Notes: a model not told the origin generated them from the letters alone. Numbered from the stretch's first letter, positions 9,415-17,404 are shown. The stretch is 20,500 nt of DNA from Apostichopus californicus (GCA_020650975.1 JAIPMN010001648.1:1-20500), one strand, 5' to 3'. Made by a program: numbers and translations.

Positions 9415-9637
9415 GTAAGTAGCCTACACTGTTTAATTATGAAGACCATGATAATGTGTTAAATAATGAAGTTCATGGTAATGTGAGAAAGAGATAAACA
9501 AATGGCATTAATTGGGATCTTATACTTGTATTGTCAACCGACCTTAATTCAAAATTCGTGCACATGCCTAGGCTAAGCCCTAACGTTAGGCAACACAAAC
9601 TTCCTAGGCCTACTAGTATAGTCAGTATTGCGAAGTT

Positions 9638-10098
9638 CGGAACACTGCGAAGTTCGGACATCCCCTAAGAAATACACGATTTCACCATGACAACCTATAG
9701 CAAAAGCCAATTTCACGAAAAACTACAAAGCTACAGTTATTTTCTCTCCAAAATGACGCGTGTGCAAGTAAGTACTTACATATTTGTCAATAAAATGACG
9801 GAGATCTATGAAGTCTGTTATAATTACTGAAAGAGCAACTGCGCCACACTGTGGGACCAGGTGTCCGAACTTCTCAATACTCTAGCAAAGAAATACCAGT
9901 TATATTCCACAATCACAAAGAATCTTCTTGGAATACAACGTGAAAACAGTTTGCAGGAAAGTAAGTTTGGCCGTGTATCGTTACTATCGTAATTATAACA
10001 CACTTCTCCCACCATATCAAGTATATTTTCAGGTGATTTATACCAGAAGATATAGTTTTTGGGTGTTTTAAGGCGTGTCCAAACTTCGAAGTGTCCAT
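9638..10098. mobile_element. MITE-like element with inverted ends
   Basis: The left end GGAACACTGCGAAGTTCGGA and the reverse complement of the right end GGACACTTCGAAGTTTGGAC align over about 26 bp with about 20 matches, continuing to CCTAA / CTTAA. A further copy of CGAAGTTCGGAACAC lies just outside the left end. The 9-bp sequence CTACTAGTA occurs on both sides (9610-9618 and 10100-10108) and could be a target duplication, but that motif is common in this window. There is no coding capacity. It lies in intron 1. Confidence 0.45.
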
Positions 10099-10099
10099 G

Positions 10100-10635
10100 C
10101 TACTAGTACTACTCGCCCTAGCCTACTTTAGAACTACTAGTTCTACTGTCATACTGACTAGGCTAGGCTACTTATAAATACAAGTTACCACAAGCTTACT
10201 GCTTAGCCTAGGCTAACTCAAAACACTTTATTTAGGAGTAGTATGCCTTCAAGGCTGTGTTTGGGATCAGGAGTTATTGAGTGGAGTACTATGAGGGACC
10301 TGCCTTTGGTAGAGAGACTGTTTGGCTCTAAGCCTAATTAAGAATATGTAAGTGTGACCACAACCTAGTATGTGGGTCATTACATGTCGAATCATCCAGG
10401 GGCTGTGGCCCGACCCTCGCTAAAAAAGGGAGAGAAAGCCAATCTATATAAAATAAAATACTGCATTAACTGTATCTGTGTTCATTAAAGGGTGTGAAGA
10501 CTCGCGCAAAAAGAAACGTCTAATGCCGGTAATCTGACCATGTTTCGAATTAGGTGTAACAGAAGTGTTAGACACCACCATCGATCCCAGAAAATGCACA
10601 CACACAGCTTGCTACCATTGGTAATGATTAATGAC
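10100..10635. other. intronic low-complexity and unassigned sequence
   Basis: Rich in CTAGGCTA and TACTAGTAGT motifs at 10100-10215. From 10250 to 10600 I see no gene, RNA or mobile-element signature. Confidence 0.5.
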
Positions 10636-10639
10636 ATAT

Positions 10640-10770
10640 TACATATATGATTAATAACATGATTAATGCACTCCTGGTGTTAATGCTATCGCTGGATGCA
10701 CTCGGGCTCCGCCCTCGTGCATCTCTTGCATTATCCCCCGATCGTGCATTAATCCTGTGAGTAACGCACG
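10640..10770. repeat. palindromic foldback sequence with GC-rich central hairpin
   Basis: The core GATGCACTCGGGC / GCCCTCGTGCATC (10694-10722) forms a nearly complete hairpin. Outside it, GATTAATGCAC on the left matches GTGCATTAAT on the right, and TTAATGCTAT matches TTGCATTATC imperfectly, so most of about 100 bp folds on itself. It resembles the terminal part of a nonautonomous DNA element. No target duplication was identified. Confidence 0.6.
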
Positions 10771-10859
10771 CTAGACCGTTGATTAACCCCTTACTAGTGT
10801 ACAGTCAGTACATACAGCTGCGGTCAATACTCACAGCACAGTGTACAAACCATACAGCG

Positions 10860-10892
10860 ATGGACATCTCAGGTCCAGCTAAAGATAACAAG
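10860..10892 (+). CDS. possible alternative first exon
   Basis: ATG plus ten codons (MDISGPAKDNK) ends at AAG followed by GTATCA, a plausible donor. It also ends in phase 0, so it could be spliced in frame to exon 2 at 11303. It is closer to exon 2 than 9364-9414 and could be used instead of it. Evidence is splice phase only. Confidence 0.25.
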
Positions 10893-11302
10893 GTATCATG
10901 TTTCATTACTGTACTGTCTGCATTTTGCAGCGACACGAACAAAACGTCACTTGCAATCAACAGAAAGTTAACTTTTTCAGATGGCCGCACACGGTTTGGG
11001 GCGAGTCTTCAATGCCTTTAACAAACACCTAGGCTAGGCATATAAATATCTGACTTGTTTGGTACTCGAACCCATACTCATACTCGAGTCCGTAATTCAA
11101 GTACTGCCAGCGTGCATGCAAGCAGGCCAACAGTGGACATGCTCCACGTACCAACAAAGTTTTTGCTCAATTTGTTGTAATTTTGTTCAAATGTGCAAAC
11201 ATAAAAACACTATTACAAGTTAACACCATCATAGGATGATGTGTTTTTGTTTCAGCTGGCAATGTATTATACTGACACTTACAAGTTTTATTTTTATTTC
11301 AG

Positions 11303-11512
11303 AAAATATTACCAGAAATTCCATGTAAAGTCACAAATCTTGAGAAACTACCATCACTGGATAATGAAGAACAATTTACTGCAACAATTCGCCTTCCATA
11401 CTCAACAAAGGAAGCTCTGTTGGACTGGATATGCAACTTTGAATGTAAATCTCTCAACATGCTTCTATATAAAACATATCCTGAAACTGAAATGGTGAAG
11501 AATGTTTTTAAG
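11303..11512 (+). CDS. exon 2 of MULE/SWIM-type transposase-family gene
   Basis: A good acceptor (TTTTATTTTTATTTCAG) opens a 70-codon stretch without stops, closed by donor AAG then GTACAA; both ends are phase 0. The peptide contains LPYSTKEALLDWICNFE and YKTYPETEMVKNVFK. This is the arrangement seen N-terminal to the zinc cluster in animal FAR1/MULE-like SWIM-domain proteins: a Tyr/Ser-Thr-Lys-Glu-Ala helix with a conserved Trp, then a Thr-Tyr-Pro strand and a Phe-Lys leading into the first zinc ligand. A second acceptor at 11255 exists but would shift the frame. This exon is well supported as coding; the family name rests on my recognition and not on a search. Confidence 0.7.
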
Positions 11513-11529
11513 GTACAAAAAATTTTCAT

Positions 11530-11592
11530 ACATAAAATATTTGCAGGATTCGCTCTGGTAATTTTTTTTATAAAATATTTGCAGGATTGACA
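11530..11592. repeat. short direct repeat in intron 2
   Basis: ATAAAATATTTGCAGGATT occurs twice (about 11535 and 11570), 35 bp apart, at the downstream edge of exon 2 and next to the LINE remnant. It may be a local duplication. Confidence 0.6.
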
Positions 11593-11619
11593 CTGACAGT
11601 TTTCAATGATAAATTCCTT

Positions 11620-11930
11620 CTCTCCTCGTGAAGAATTGGGCCATTGATCAGTCTGCTCTATCCTATCTGGCCTCTTGAGCTCTGTTCTGCTTCTGTCCAA
11701 CTCTGTAGACCAAGATTGGATCTCTCCGTTTCCACTGTTCTCCTCCAGGTCTCTTTCGGTCTTCTCCTTCTTAGCTTGCCATCTGGTGTCGATGTGAGTG
11801 CAATCTTGGCATTGTCATTTCTGTTTATTCTCAAAACATGGCCCAACCATTTTCATCTCCGTCTTTTGATTGTAATGCTCAATGCCTCTATATTAGCTTT
11901 CTCTCTTATCCTTCATTAGGTATTCTTGTT
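11620..11930 (-). pseudogene. LINE reverse-transcriptase C-terminal remnant
   Basis: Read on the reverse strand, the peptide contains KWLGHVLRI, STPDGKLRRRRPKETWRRTV and SWTEAEQSS in that order. This is the C-terminal tail that follows the reverse-transcriptase domain of many non-LTR retrotransposons (a GHVLR motif, a PxGKRxRGRPK-like basic segment, then TWRR). It is broken: a stop replaces the residue just before KWLGHV (TGA near 11858), and the frame changes near 11665, where the continuation (DRIEQTDQW) lies in another frame. Only about 90 codons survive. It lies in intron 2, antisense to the host gene. It is a dead fossil without enzymatic capacity. Confidence 0.75.
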
Positions 11931-12014
11931 GGCAAATGTATTTTAATATTCTCTTATGGTCTTTATGAAGAAAGACATCAAGCTTACTCTCATCATTTAC
12001 TAATGAGGTAATTA

Positions 12015-12182
12015 CTGATGGGGCAAGTCCAAAACTTTCCTCCCCCCCCCAGTTTGGCCACCCTACCAATATTTCTAAAGTATAATTGTGTCCTGACCTT
12101 TTGTTCTAAAAGTTTGACATCCACCCCCCCTCCCCCACTCTCCTAAATTTGGTCCCCCCCATTTTTGGTACTGCCACTGCTA
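12015..12182. other. C-tract-rich intronic block
   Basis: Three C-runs (near 12044, 12124-12137 and 12164) are separated by AGTTTGG, AAGTTTGACATCCACC and AAATTTGGTCCC. It ends TTTTTGGTACTGCCACTG, which looks like a hAT-type terminus, but I could not find a convincing opposite end or an 8-bp duplication. Confidence 0.35.
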
Positions 12183-12609
12183 GAAAAAGTGTATTTATAA
12201 TGCTTATAAATTTTCTGACACACAAAATATTTCCATGTACAGTAGTTTTGAGTTACAAACTTTCATGCAAAATTTGCTTAACTGTAGTTGCGATTTTCTG
12301 GATTTTACATTTAATATAATAATCCTATTAATTTCATACCATGAGACTTATTTTAGCCTTATCATGCTCAAGGAAATCAGAACATACCAAGAATCACTAT
12401 TTGTGAGTAAGTGACATGATATACCAGTAACCAAGCAGAGACTGATGAGTAGGCTACACAAGATCAAACAGCCCATGAAACTTAGTATGTACCATTGAAA
12501 CAATGTACAACTTGAAAATTGTATTTGTGTACAAAATTCATATGTCCAGGATTTTGTTATTAAAATTTAATTCCTGTTACTGTACAATAATTTTATGCTA
12601 TATTTACAG
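12183..12609. other. remainder of intron 2
   Basis: AT-rich; no repeat, RNA gene or coding signal recognised. It ends in the acceptor TATATTTACAG of exon 3. Confidence 0.5.
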
Positions 12610-12738
12610 AGAGTTTATTATTGTCAACATAAAACCGACCCGGAAATCAGTAACTGCAGACAAGCAAGGTTGCTCAAAGAACACCAATTGCCCTGCACAG
12701 ATGACAGTTATAGTGAAGAAACTTGTACAATATTTGAG
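12610..12738 (+). CDS. exon 3 (zinc-cluster part) of MULE/SWIM-type gene, frameshifted
   Basis: Acceptor TATATTTACAG precedes AGA GTT TAT; in phase 0 from exon 2 this reads RVYYCQHKT, matching the start of the FAR1-type (WRKY-GCM1-like) zinc cluster. From about 12638 the family-like sequence (TRKSVTADKQGCSKNTNCPA, then QMTVIVKK) lies in the next frame. There is therefore a net +1 shift near 12634-12641, where ACCGACC looks like a small duplication. The zinc ligands visible are the Cys of YYC, the Cys of NTNCPA and, in exon 4, the HNH pair. The exon ends in phase 2 (TTG AG then GTTAGT), which fits exon 4. The shift implies a pseudogene or an assembly error; a different acceptor does not rescue it. 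Confidence 0.65.
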
Positions 12739-12752
12739 GTTAGTATGACATC

Positions 12753-12812
12753 AAACTACAGCCTATGATCCTGGGTATGACTAACTACAGCCTATGATCC
12801 TGGGTTGGATAT
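12753..12812. repeat. 30-bp tandem duplication
   Basis: AACTACAGCCTATGATCCTG is followed by GG(T/T)... and repeats at 12753 and 12783. It sits just after the exon 3 donor and immediately outside the left arm of the long inverted-repeat element. Confidence 0.85.
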
Positions 12813-12822
12813 GTATGGATTG

Positions 12823-13102
12823 GAAAAGGACCACAACATATGATGATGTTAATGATGATCTAATTTTATACGTTCATGTACTAAAAAACTTACGATCATG
12901 TACTAAACATATACGATGATGTACTAAAAAACTAAGATGTACAACAAAACATGCGATGATGTACTAAAAACGTAAGATGTACATCAAAACATACGATCAT
13001 GTACCTAAAACTTGTGACGATGATTAAAAAGCGCAAGTTACAAAAAAGTGGCGTATGAATATACATTATTGTCGTTTGAATACGCGTATGAATATCCATA
13101 TA
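12823..13102. repeat. left arm of outer element, with subterminal tandem repeats
   Basis: After the 60-bp terminal match come about six copies of a 20-23-bp unit, (T)ACGAT(C/G)ATGTACTAAAA, from 12870 to 13010. These are followed by AAAAAAGTGGCGTATGAATA and GAATACGCGTATGAATAT. Confidence 0.75.
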
Positions 13103-13300
13103 TAAGTGTCTCTTGGGTCGTTGCTTATATTGGATGAATACAGGGGGTCGCTATTATTTTGCTCCGTGGTACGAAGGTTAGTCGCAACGTACGTAGTCAT
13201 ATATACTTTCGTCGAAATAATAATACATGTAACGTTAGGGCTAGCCTAAGCTTTGGTATATAGGCCTGCCTTACTTAGCCTTAAACAATATACTACTACT
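13103..13300. other. outer-element interior left of the pogo insertion
   Basis: No open frame of note. It ends in CTAGCCTAAG and TACTACTACT low-complexity sequence before the pogo-like TIR. Confidence 0.45.
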
Positions 13301-13322
13301 GGTAACTGAAGGGAAAATGGAC
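13301..13322. repeat. left TIR of pogo-like element
   Basis: Identical over 22 bp to the reverse complement of 15933-15954. Confidence 0.85.
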
Positions 13323-13323
13323 T

Positions 13324-13617
13324 ATGGGAGGAATATGGACCACCAAATTAGATTTCTACATAGCTGAGGAGGGATGTGTTACACTTCTATACTACCATCT
13401 TATTCACTCGCCTACGAACGTCAACCTCAAGCAATTAATTGAAGAATTGTCAGAAAAAAACGGTTTTCATGACCTAAATGGTCAAATCAGGTTGAAGGTA
13501 AGAATGAAATGTCTTATTTCAGGGCATGATGTAAATTTGGTACGAGGGGAAAACTCTCATTCTTTTCCAGGGAAACTATTTTATGACAACAATCATGGCA
13601 TTGTCATAGCGTTATAG
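13324..13617 (+). CDS. unidentified open frame inside pogo-like element
   Basis: A 97-codon frame starts two bases inside the left TIR. Residues 1-58 (MGGIWTTKLDFYIAEEG... through ELSEKNGFHDLNGQ to LK) look like genuine protein, with mixed composition and no low complexity. I do not recognise the family. Two donors occur near its end: AAG then GTAAGA (GT at 13498) and CAG then GTTGAA (GT at 13491). Using the second with the acceptor at 14157 would join it in frame to the transposase (phase 2, completing an Arg codon before MPSKY). Using the first would put a stop soon after the junction. It could therefore be an N-terminal exon of the transposase, a separate small protein, or chance. Confidence 0.35.
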   Translation: MGGIWTTKLDFYIAEEGCVTLLYYHLIHSPTNVNLKQLIEELSEKNGFHDLNGQIRLKVRMKCLISGHDVNLVRGENSHSFPGKLFYDNNHGIVIAL

Positions 13618-14158
13618 CATGAAGTATCGAACACTCCATTGGCATGAGTGCATAACTCTCAATGGAGAACAGGTTCTTGAAATTATTTAGTGTGCAGGTA
13701 AAACGGTTTTTGCCACTTACAGTGTTATCATGATAGGCCTATAGTTACGCAAAACTGGTATATAGAGTTCGCCTACTTAACCATGTATACAGTTAGCTTT
13801 AATGATAGCCTAGTCCTATATAGGCTAAGGCCAGTACTCAATACATCTAATAAATGCCTGATTTGTCCTAATTCTGGTTATATGGATCCATAAATTCAGG
13901 AATGATGGATTGATCAAGTCCCATACAGGCCCTATTGTGGAATTCTAGGATATTCCACTCAATTTTAGGTACTAATTTATTTTTGAAATCCTTATACAAG
14001 CCTATGTATAATATATGGTATAATTACATTCCCAAATGTTTTTCCTGTATATTAATCCTTGAATAATATTATTAATTACAGTTAGGGTTGGAGTTAGGAC
14101 TTAAGGGTTCTCACTGTGGCAAAATAATAAACAATTGCTAATTTCTTTTCAATTCAGA
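13618..14158. other. pogo-like element 5-prime noncoding region or intron
   Basis: No coding signal. It contains a small CTCCATTG / CAATGGAG inverted repeat near 13635-13670 and CTATATAGGC low-complexity sequence. It ends with a strong acceptor-like tract, TTTCTTTTCAATTCAG, immediately before the transposase ATG. Confidence 0.5.
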
Positions 14159-14290
14159 ATGCCGTCAAAGTATGTGCGGACTACTAAACGTTCATCATGG
14201 TCAGAGGAAAGTATGCAACAAGCTGTGATGAAAGTAAGACAAGATATGGGGGTGTTGTCAACTGCTAAGGAGTATGGCGTACCCGTTACT

Positions 14291-14298
14291 ACCTTGAG
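14291..14298. repeat. target-site duplication, left copy
   Basis: ACCTTGAG, identical to 14691-14698, flanks the MITE. An 8-bp duplication is the hAT signature. Confidence 0.9.
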
Positions 14299-14690
14299 CA
14301 GTGACGGAGCTAGGGGTATTGGTCAGGGGGGGCGAGAATGGTCTGTAGGGGCGCTTTGGACACTATCTAAGCGGAACGCCACCATTGGTTGGCGCGGAGC
14401 GTCCAGAAGTTTTTTGAGTAAAGATACACTCTAGATCGCCGGAAATGACCCTTTCCGGGCCTGGCTAATTTGCAGATAAACGAAGAATAAATAGGTGTTA
14501 TCGCCATTTTGTCAGAAAATTACACCAACAAAATGTGACAAATGTCAATAGGTAGATGAGAGCACAATAAAAAGTCAATAATCGCGAATAAGTAAAAAGT
14601 GGTAAAAAGCTGAAAAGGGCGCCAGCAGTCCATATGAGTCCGTCAGGGGGTGCATCCGCCCCCCCTGACTGTATGGACGCTCCGCCACTG
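14299..14690. mobile_element. hAT-like MITE (392 bp) inserted in the pogo transposase
   Basis: Ends are CAGTGACGGAGC on the left and the reverse complement CAGTGGCGGAGC on the right, with a second matching stretch, TCAGGGGGG(G)CG, about 25-30 bp inside each end. Perfect 8-bp duplications flank it. There is no coding capacity. Removing the element and one duplication (400 bp) puts the two transposase halves back in the same frame (14135 frame versus 14634 frame), which confirms both boundaries independently. Confidence 0.92.
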
Positions 14691-14698
14691 ACCTTGAG
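14691..14698. repeat. target-site duplication, right copy
   Basis: ACCTTGAG, identical to 14291-14298. Confidence 0.9.
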
Positions 14699-15533
14699 GC
14701 ACATAGCCAGGGGACCCAGCGAGAACTTCAAACCAAGTTTGGGAAGAGTTTCTACTTTGGGAAATTTAAATGAAAGTGACCTAGAAAAGTACTTGTTGAA
14801 AATGGAAGCCCTTGGGTTTGGACTATCGAGACGTGATTTGAAATCACTGGCTTTTGAATATGCAGAAGTGAATAATATAAAGCATAGTTTTAACAAGGAA
14901 TTAAAGGAGGCAGGTCGTTACTGGTTGGAAGGTTTTCTCTCTCGTCATCCTAGGTTGTCTTTACGTAAATCTGAAGGCCTTTCACGGGCCAGGGCAATGG
15001 GCATGAACAGAACTCAAGTAATGAGTTTTTTTGAGTGTCTCGAGGATGTCTTCACCCGGGAGGGTTTTTTCAAAAACCTGAGAGATTATACAATGTCGAT
15101 GAAACAGGCCTTGCTTTGACAAATAGACCGGGTGAAATAATCGCATTAAAAGGGGAAAGGTCCATTGTCAGCATCACTAATGCAGAAAGAGGAAAGAATG
15201 TGACAGAAGTGGCATGCTGTAGTGCCTCTGGTCAATATCTACCACCTTATGTTATCATGAAGGGGAAGCGAAGGAAGGAAGAATACGCTGATGGCTTATC
15301 ACCTGGATCCAAGTTGAACATGTCAGATTCTGGATATATAAATACTGATTTGTTCTTAGATTGGCTTCAGTTTTTCAGACAGCATGCAGTAGCCGGCAAG
15401 GTAGTGCTCATTATTGATGGGCATGCGTCACATGTAAAGAGTGTGCGAGTAATTAACTATTGTATTGAACATGACATCGTGTTGATTTGCCTTCCAGCAC
15501 ACACCACAAAGTACCTACAACCTCATGGATGAT

Positions 15534-15932
15534 TTTTTGTTACGTTTTGTGTGCGTTACAGTAGTTTAAAGTCTTTTGTTACCTGTCACTTACTTGTTAA
15601 CTGTTAATTAAATACTTGTTAACTATTACTTAAAATAAAAATCACCATGCTCTATACATAACTTTGATAATGATCTCATTTTTCTGCATTACCTGTCCAT
15701 GCAGGTAAAATGGACTACGGCAAGTGTGTTGTGGTCCATATTACCTGCACGTGCAGGTAAAATGGACTACAATGACCAACGACTTTTGACCCCCTGTCTA
15801 GGTCAAACAATGAACTCAGTGAACCAACCAAAACCAAAACTTGATTGACAATGATGTCAACTATACATGGCCAAAAAAAGTTCCTCCAGGCCACTATCTA
15901 TAAAAAATAATTACTGAAAAATACCTTAAGTG
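15534..15932. repeat. pogo-like 3-prime region with TIR-like subterminal repeats
   Basis: GCAGGTAAAATGGACTAC occurs at about 15701-15718 and 15752-15769, with inverted partners TTACCTGTCCATGCAGGTAA and GTGGTCCATATTACCTGCAC between and beside them. The AAAATGGACTA core also occurs in the left TIR (13315-13325). No coding sequence remains after 15533. Confidence 0.7.
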
Positions 15933-15954
15933 GTCCATTTTCCCTTCAGTTACC
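15933..15954. repeat. right TIR of pogo-like element
   Basis: Reverse complement of 13301-13322, 22 of 22 bp. Confidence 0.85.
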
Positions 15955-15970
15955 CTACTAGCTATAAGAA

Positions 15971-16165
15971 ATGTATTCCCAAGATGCTACAGAAAAACGA
16001 ATAGAGGAGTTTGTTAAAATGGGCTTTACTAATAAGATATGCTCGATATAAGCGTAACAACTTTGAAACGCATTAGGTTATCCTTGGGAATTAGGAAGAA
16101 GGATGTTACTTCAGTTGTAACTGGTGAGCATATCATAACTAGCATAGGGCGCATAACTTTAAGGC
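15971..16165 (+). pseudogene. N-terminal remnant of an integrase-core (rve) type transposon protein
   Basis: From ATG 15971: MYSQDATEKRIEEFVKMGFT, then N-K; at about 16036 the frame slips by one base and continues DMLDISVTTLKRIRLSLGIR, KKDVTSVVTGEHI. The sequence MGFT-NK-D-L...ISVTTLKR-LGIRKK is a helix-turn-helix segment like those at the start of rve-domain proteins that are numerous in echinoderm and fish genomes; about seven residues normally present between the helices appear to be missing. No integrase core follows; the frame ends near 16213 in repeat-like sequence. It lies inside the outer inverted-repeat element, just after the pogo insertion, so it is probably what is left of that element's own gene. 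The family is my recognition, unsearched. Confidence 0.45.
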
Positions 16166-16214
16166 CTAAGGCAATGCCTACGTACAGTACAGAGTTTACT
16201 TTACTAACAAGTTA

Positions 16215-17065
16215 GTACTAGTAGTAGTATAGCAATCTGCATGTCGTCAATTGTTCTTGTTTATGTTACAACTGCAGAGGCATTTATACCAATTAGGACA
16301 TTTTTGGCATTTGATGAACTATAGTTTTATTTGAGCGATGAAATGGCCAATGACCAAAAACATTGAAACTGATGTGATGTGATATAGGCAAATGCTAGGT
16401 TACTTTGGAATTAAAAAAAAGAAGAAAATTACCAATAATAGGCCTACTAGTAGTTGTACGTACTAAGCTAGGCCCAGTTAGTATCACTATAGCTGGCCTA
16501 CCGTAACACTAACAGTTAATCTTACTTAAGACTACTGGCTACTAGAGGCCTAGCCAAGGGCAAGGCTATACAGTAGTACACTGTATAGGCCCAGGCTGGT
16601 AATTTGGCCTCCTAGTATACTAGTTACTAACTTAGGCCTAGGCCTACTAGGCTGCAAAGTACAATAAAACTAAACTAAACTAGACTAAACTACAGCCTTA
16701 TATCTAGGCTACATAGTTTTAATTATTATTAAGCCCTATTCTCTTAGTCTCACTCTGAATCTGCTAGAAATATGCCTTACTGGTCAGTGTGATTGATGAA
16801 TATGGCACAGTTGGCACCAATGGACCTTAATAGAGAATTAAGTGACCTGGGCCATGAAATTCTTTTGTGCAAATGCCGAAACAATTTTCGCGGCCTGCTA
16901 AATATTCATACACATAGCTATTATAACAGCCAATCCTCAGTGATTATTACTCACTTCAAATTAATAATATAGTATGCTACCCGTTGATTACAAAGTACCG
17001 TACCCCTAGAAATATCAAAGTTGATACCGAAGCCCGCCCCTAATGGTTCTTAATGAGTTAAAACT
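16215..17065. other. outer-element interior right of the pogo insertion
   Basis: CTAGGCCTA / TACTAGTAG low-complexity sequence at 16430-16660 and an (AAACT)n microsatellite at about 16665-16692. I see no gene, RNA or further element. Confidence 0.5.
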
Positions 17066-17376
17066 GAATATTCATACGCGTATGCATACGCCACATATGA
17101 ATATACATACGCGTATGCAGACGCCACTTTTTTTGAACATAACATTATTAGTAATGATCGTATTTGTTTTGATGTACATTGTACGTTTGTAGTACATGAT
17201 CGTATATGTTTAGAACATGATTGTATACTTTTAGTACATGATCGTATATGTTTGGTACATCATCGTAAATTTTTAGTACATGATCGTGTATTTCTAGTAC
17301 ATGATCGTAAGTTTTCAGTACATGATCGTATAAAATTAGATCATCATTAACATCATCATATGTTGTGGTCCTTTTC
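17066..17376. repeat. right arm of outer element, with subterminal tandem repeats
   Basis: Mirror of the left arm. Palindromic CATACGCGTATG and ACGCCAC motifs come first, then about eight copies of a ~22-bp unit TTTAGTACATGATCGTATA from 17145 to 17335, then the terminal 60 bp ending CCACAACATATG-type sequence (reverse complement). Confidence 0.75.
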
Positions 17377-17404
17377 GCGTTCCAACGATATGACGTTAAA
17401 CCAC

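Larger units (their letters stand above)
14159..15533 (+). pseudogene. pogo/Tigger (CENP-B/Jerky-like) transposase, three lesions
   Basis: Domains in order. An N-terminal Pipsqueak-type helix-turn-helix (MPSKYVRTTKRSSWSEESMQ, then STAKEYGVPVTTL). A CENP-B/Tc5-type second DNA-binding domain (from about 14755: GFGLSRRDLKSLAFEYA, WLEGFLSRHPRLSLRKSE). A DDE_1 catalytic domain with the first Asp in YNVDETGLAL (about 15090) and the second in IIDGHASH (about 15415). The third, expected after LPAHTTKYLQP, is lost because the frame breaks at 15530 and ends in a stop. Other lesions are a 400-bp MITE plus duplication after VPVTTL (14299-14698) and a 1-nt loss near 15077 between EGFFKN and PERLYNVDE. Each frame on either side is otherwise clean. 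The protein would cut and join DNA in trans at the element TIRs; this copy cannot. Confidence 0.85.
13301..15954 (+). mobile_element. pogo/Tigger-like DNA transposon, inactivated
   Basis: Perfect 22-bp inverted repeats (GGTAACTGAAGGGAAAATGG plus AC; 13301-13322 and 15933-15954) bound 2.65 kb, a size usual for pogo/Tigger elements, with the transposase in the same orientation. True termini may extend up to about 10 bp further on each side, where the sequence is TACTACTACT on the left and CTACTAGCTA on the right; TA dinucleotides expected for this superfamily are available but not uniquely placed. A 400-bp MITE insertion (with its duplication) is included. It sits inside the outer inverted-repeat element, which sits in intron 3 of the MULE/SWIM-type gene. 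Confidence 0.75.
12823..17376. mobile_element. outer DNA element with long inverted-repeat arms
   Basis: The terminal 60 bp of the two ends (12823-12882 and the reverse complement of 17317-17376) match at 59 positions, starting GAAAAGGACCACAACATATG. Each arm continues with 20-23-bp repeats of ACGATCATGTACTAAAA type and then palindromic GAATACGCGTATG / GTGGCGTATG motifs, so the arms run to about 13102 and from about 17066. Between them are a remnant of an integrase-type protein start (15971 on) and an inserted pogo-like transposon, so the pre-insertion element would be about 1.9 kb. Weak similarity extends 15-20 bp further out and I could not define a target duplication. The superfamily is not established; an rve-transposase element such as IS3EU is my inference from the protein remnant. 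Confidence 0.65.

Noticed and set aside
11241..11498. Plus-strand open frame overlapping exon 2.
   Set aside because: It is in a different frame from the family-like KILPEIP...NVFK reading and includes the acceptor polypyrimidine tract.
12015..12182. A second hAT-like MITE ending in GCCACTG.
   Set aside because: No convincing opposite terminus and no matching 8-bp flanks (AGGTAATT-type versus CTAGAAAA).
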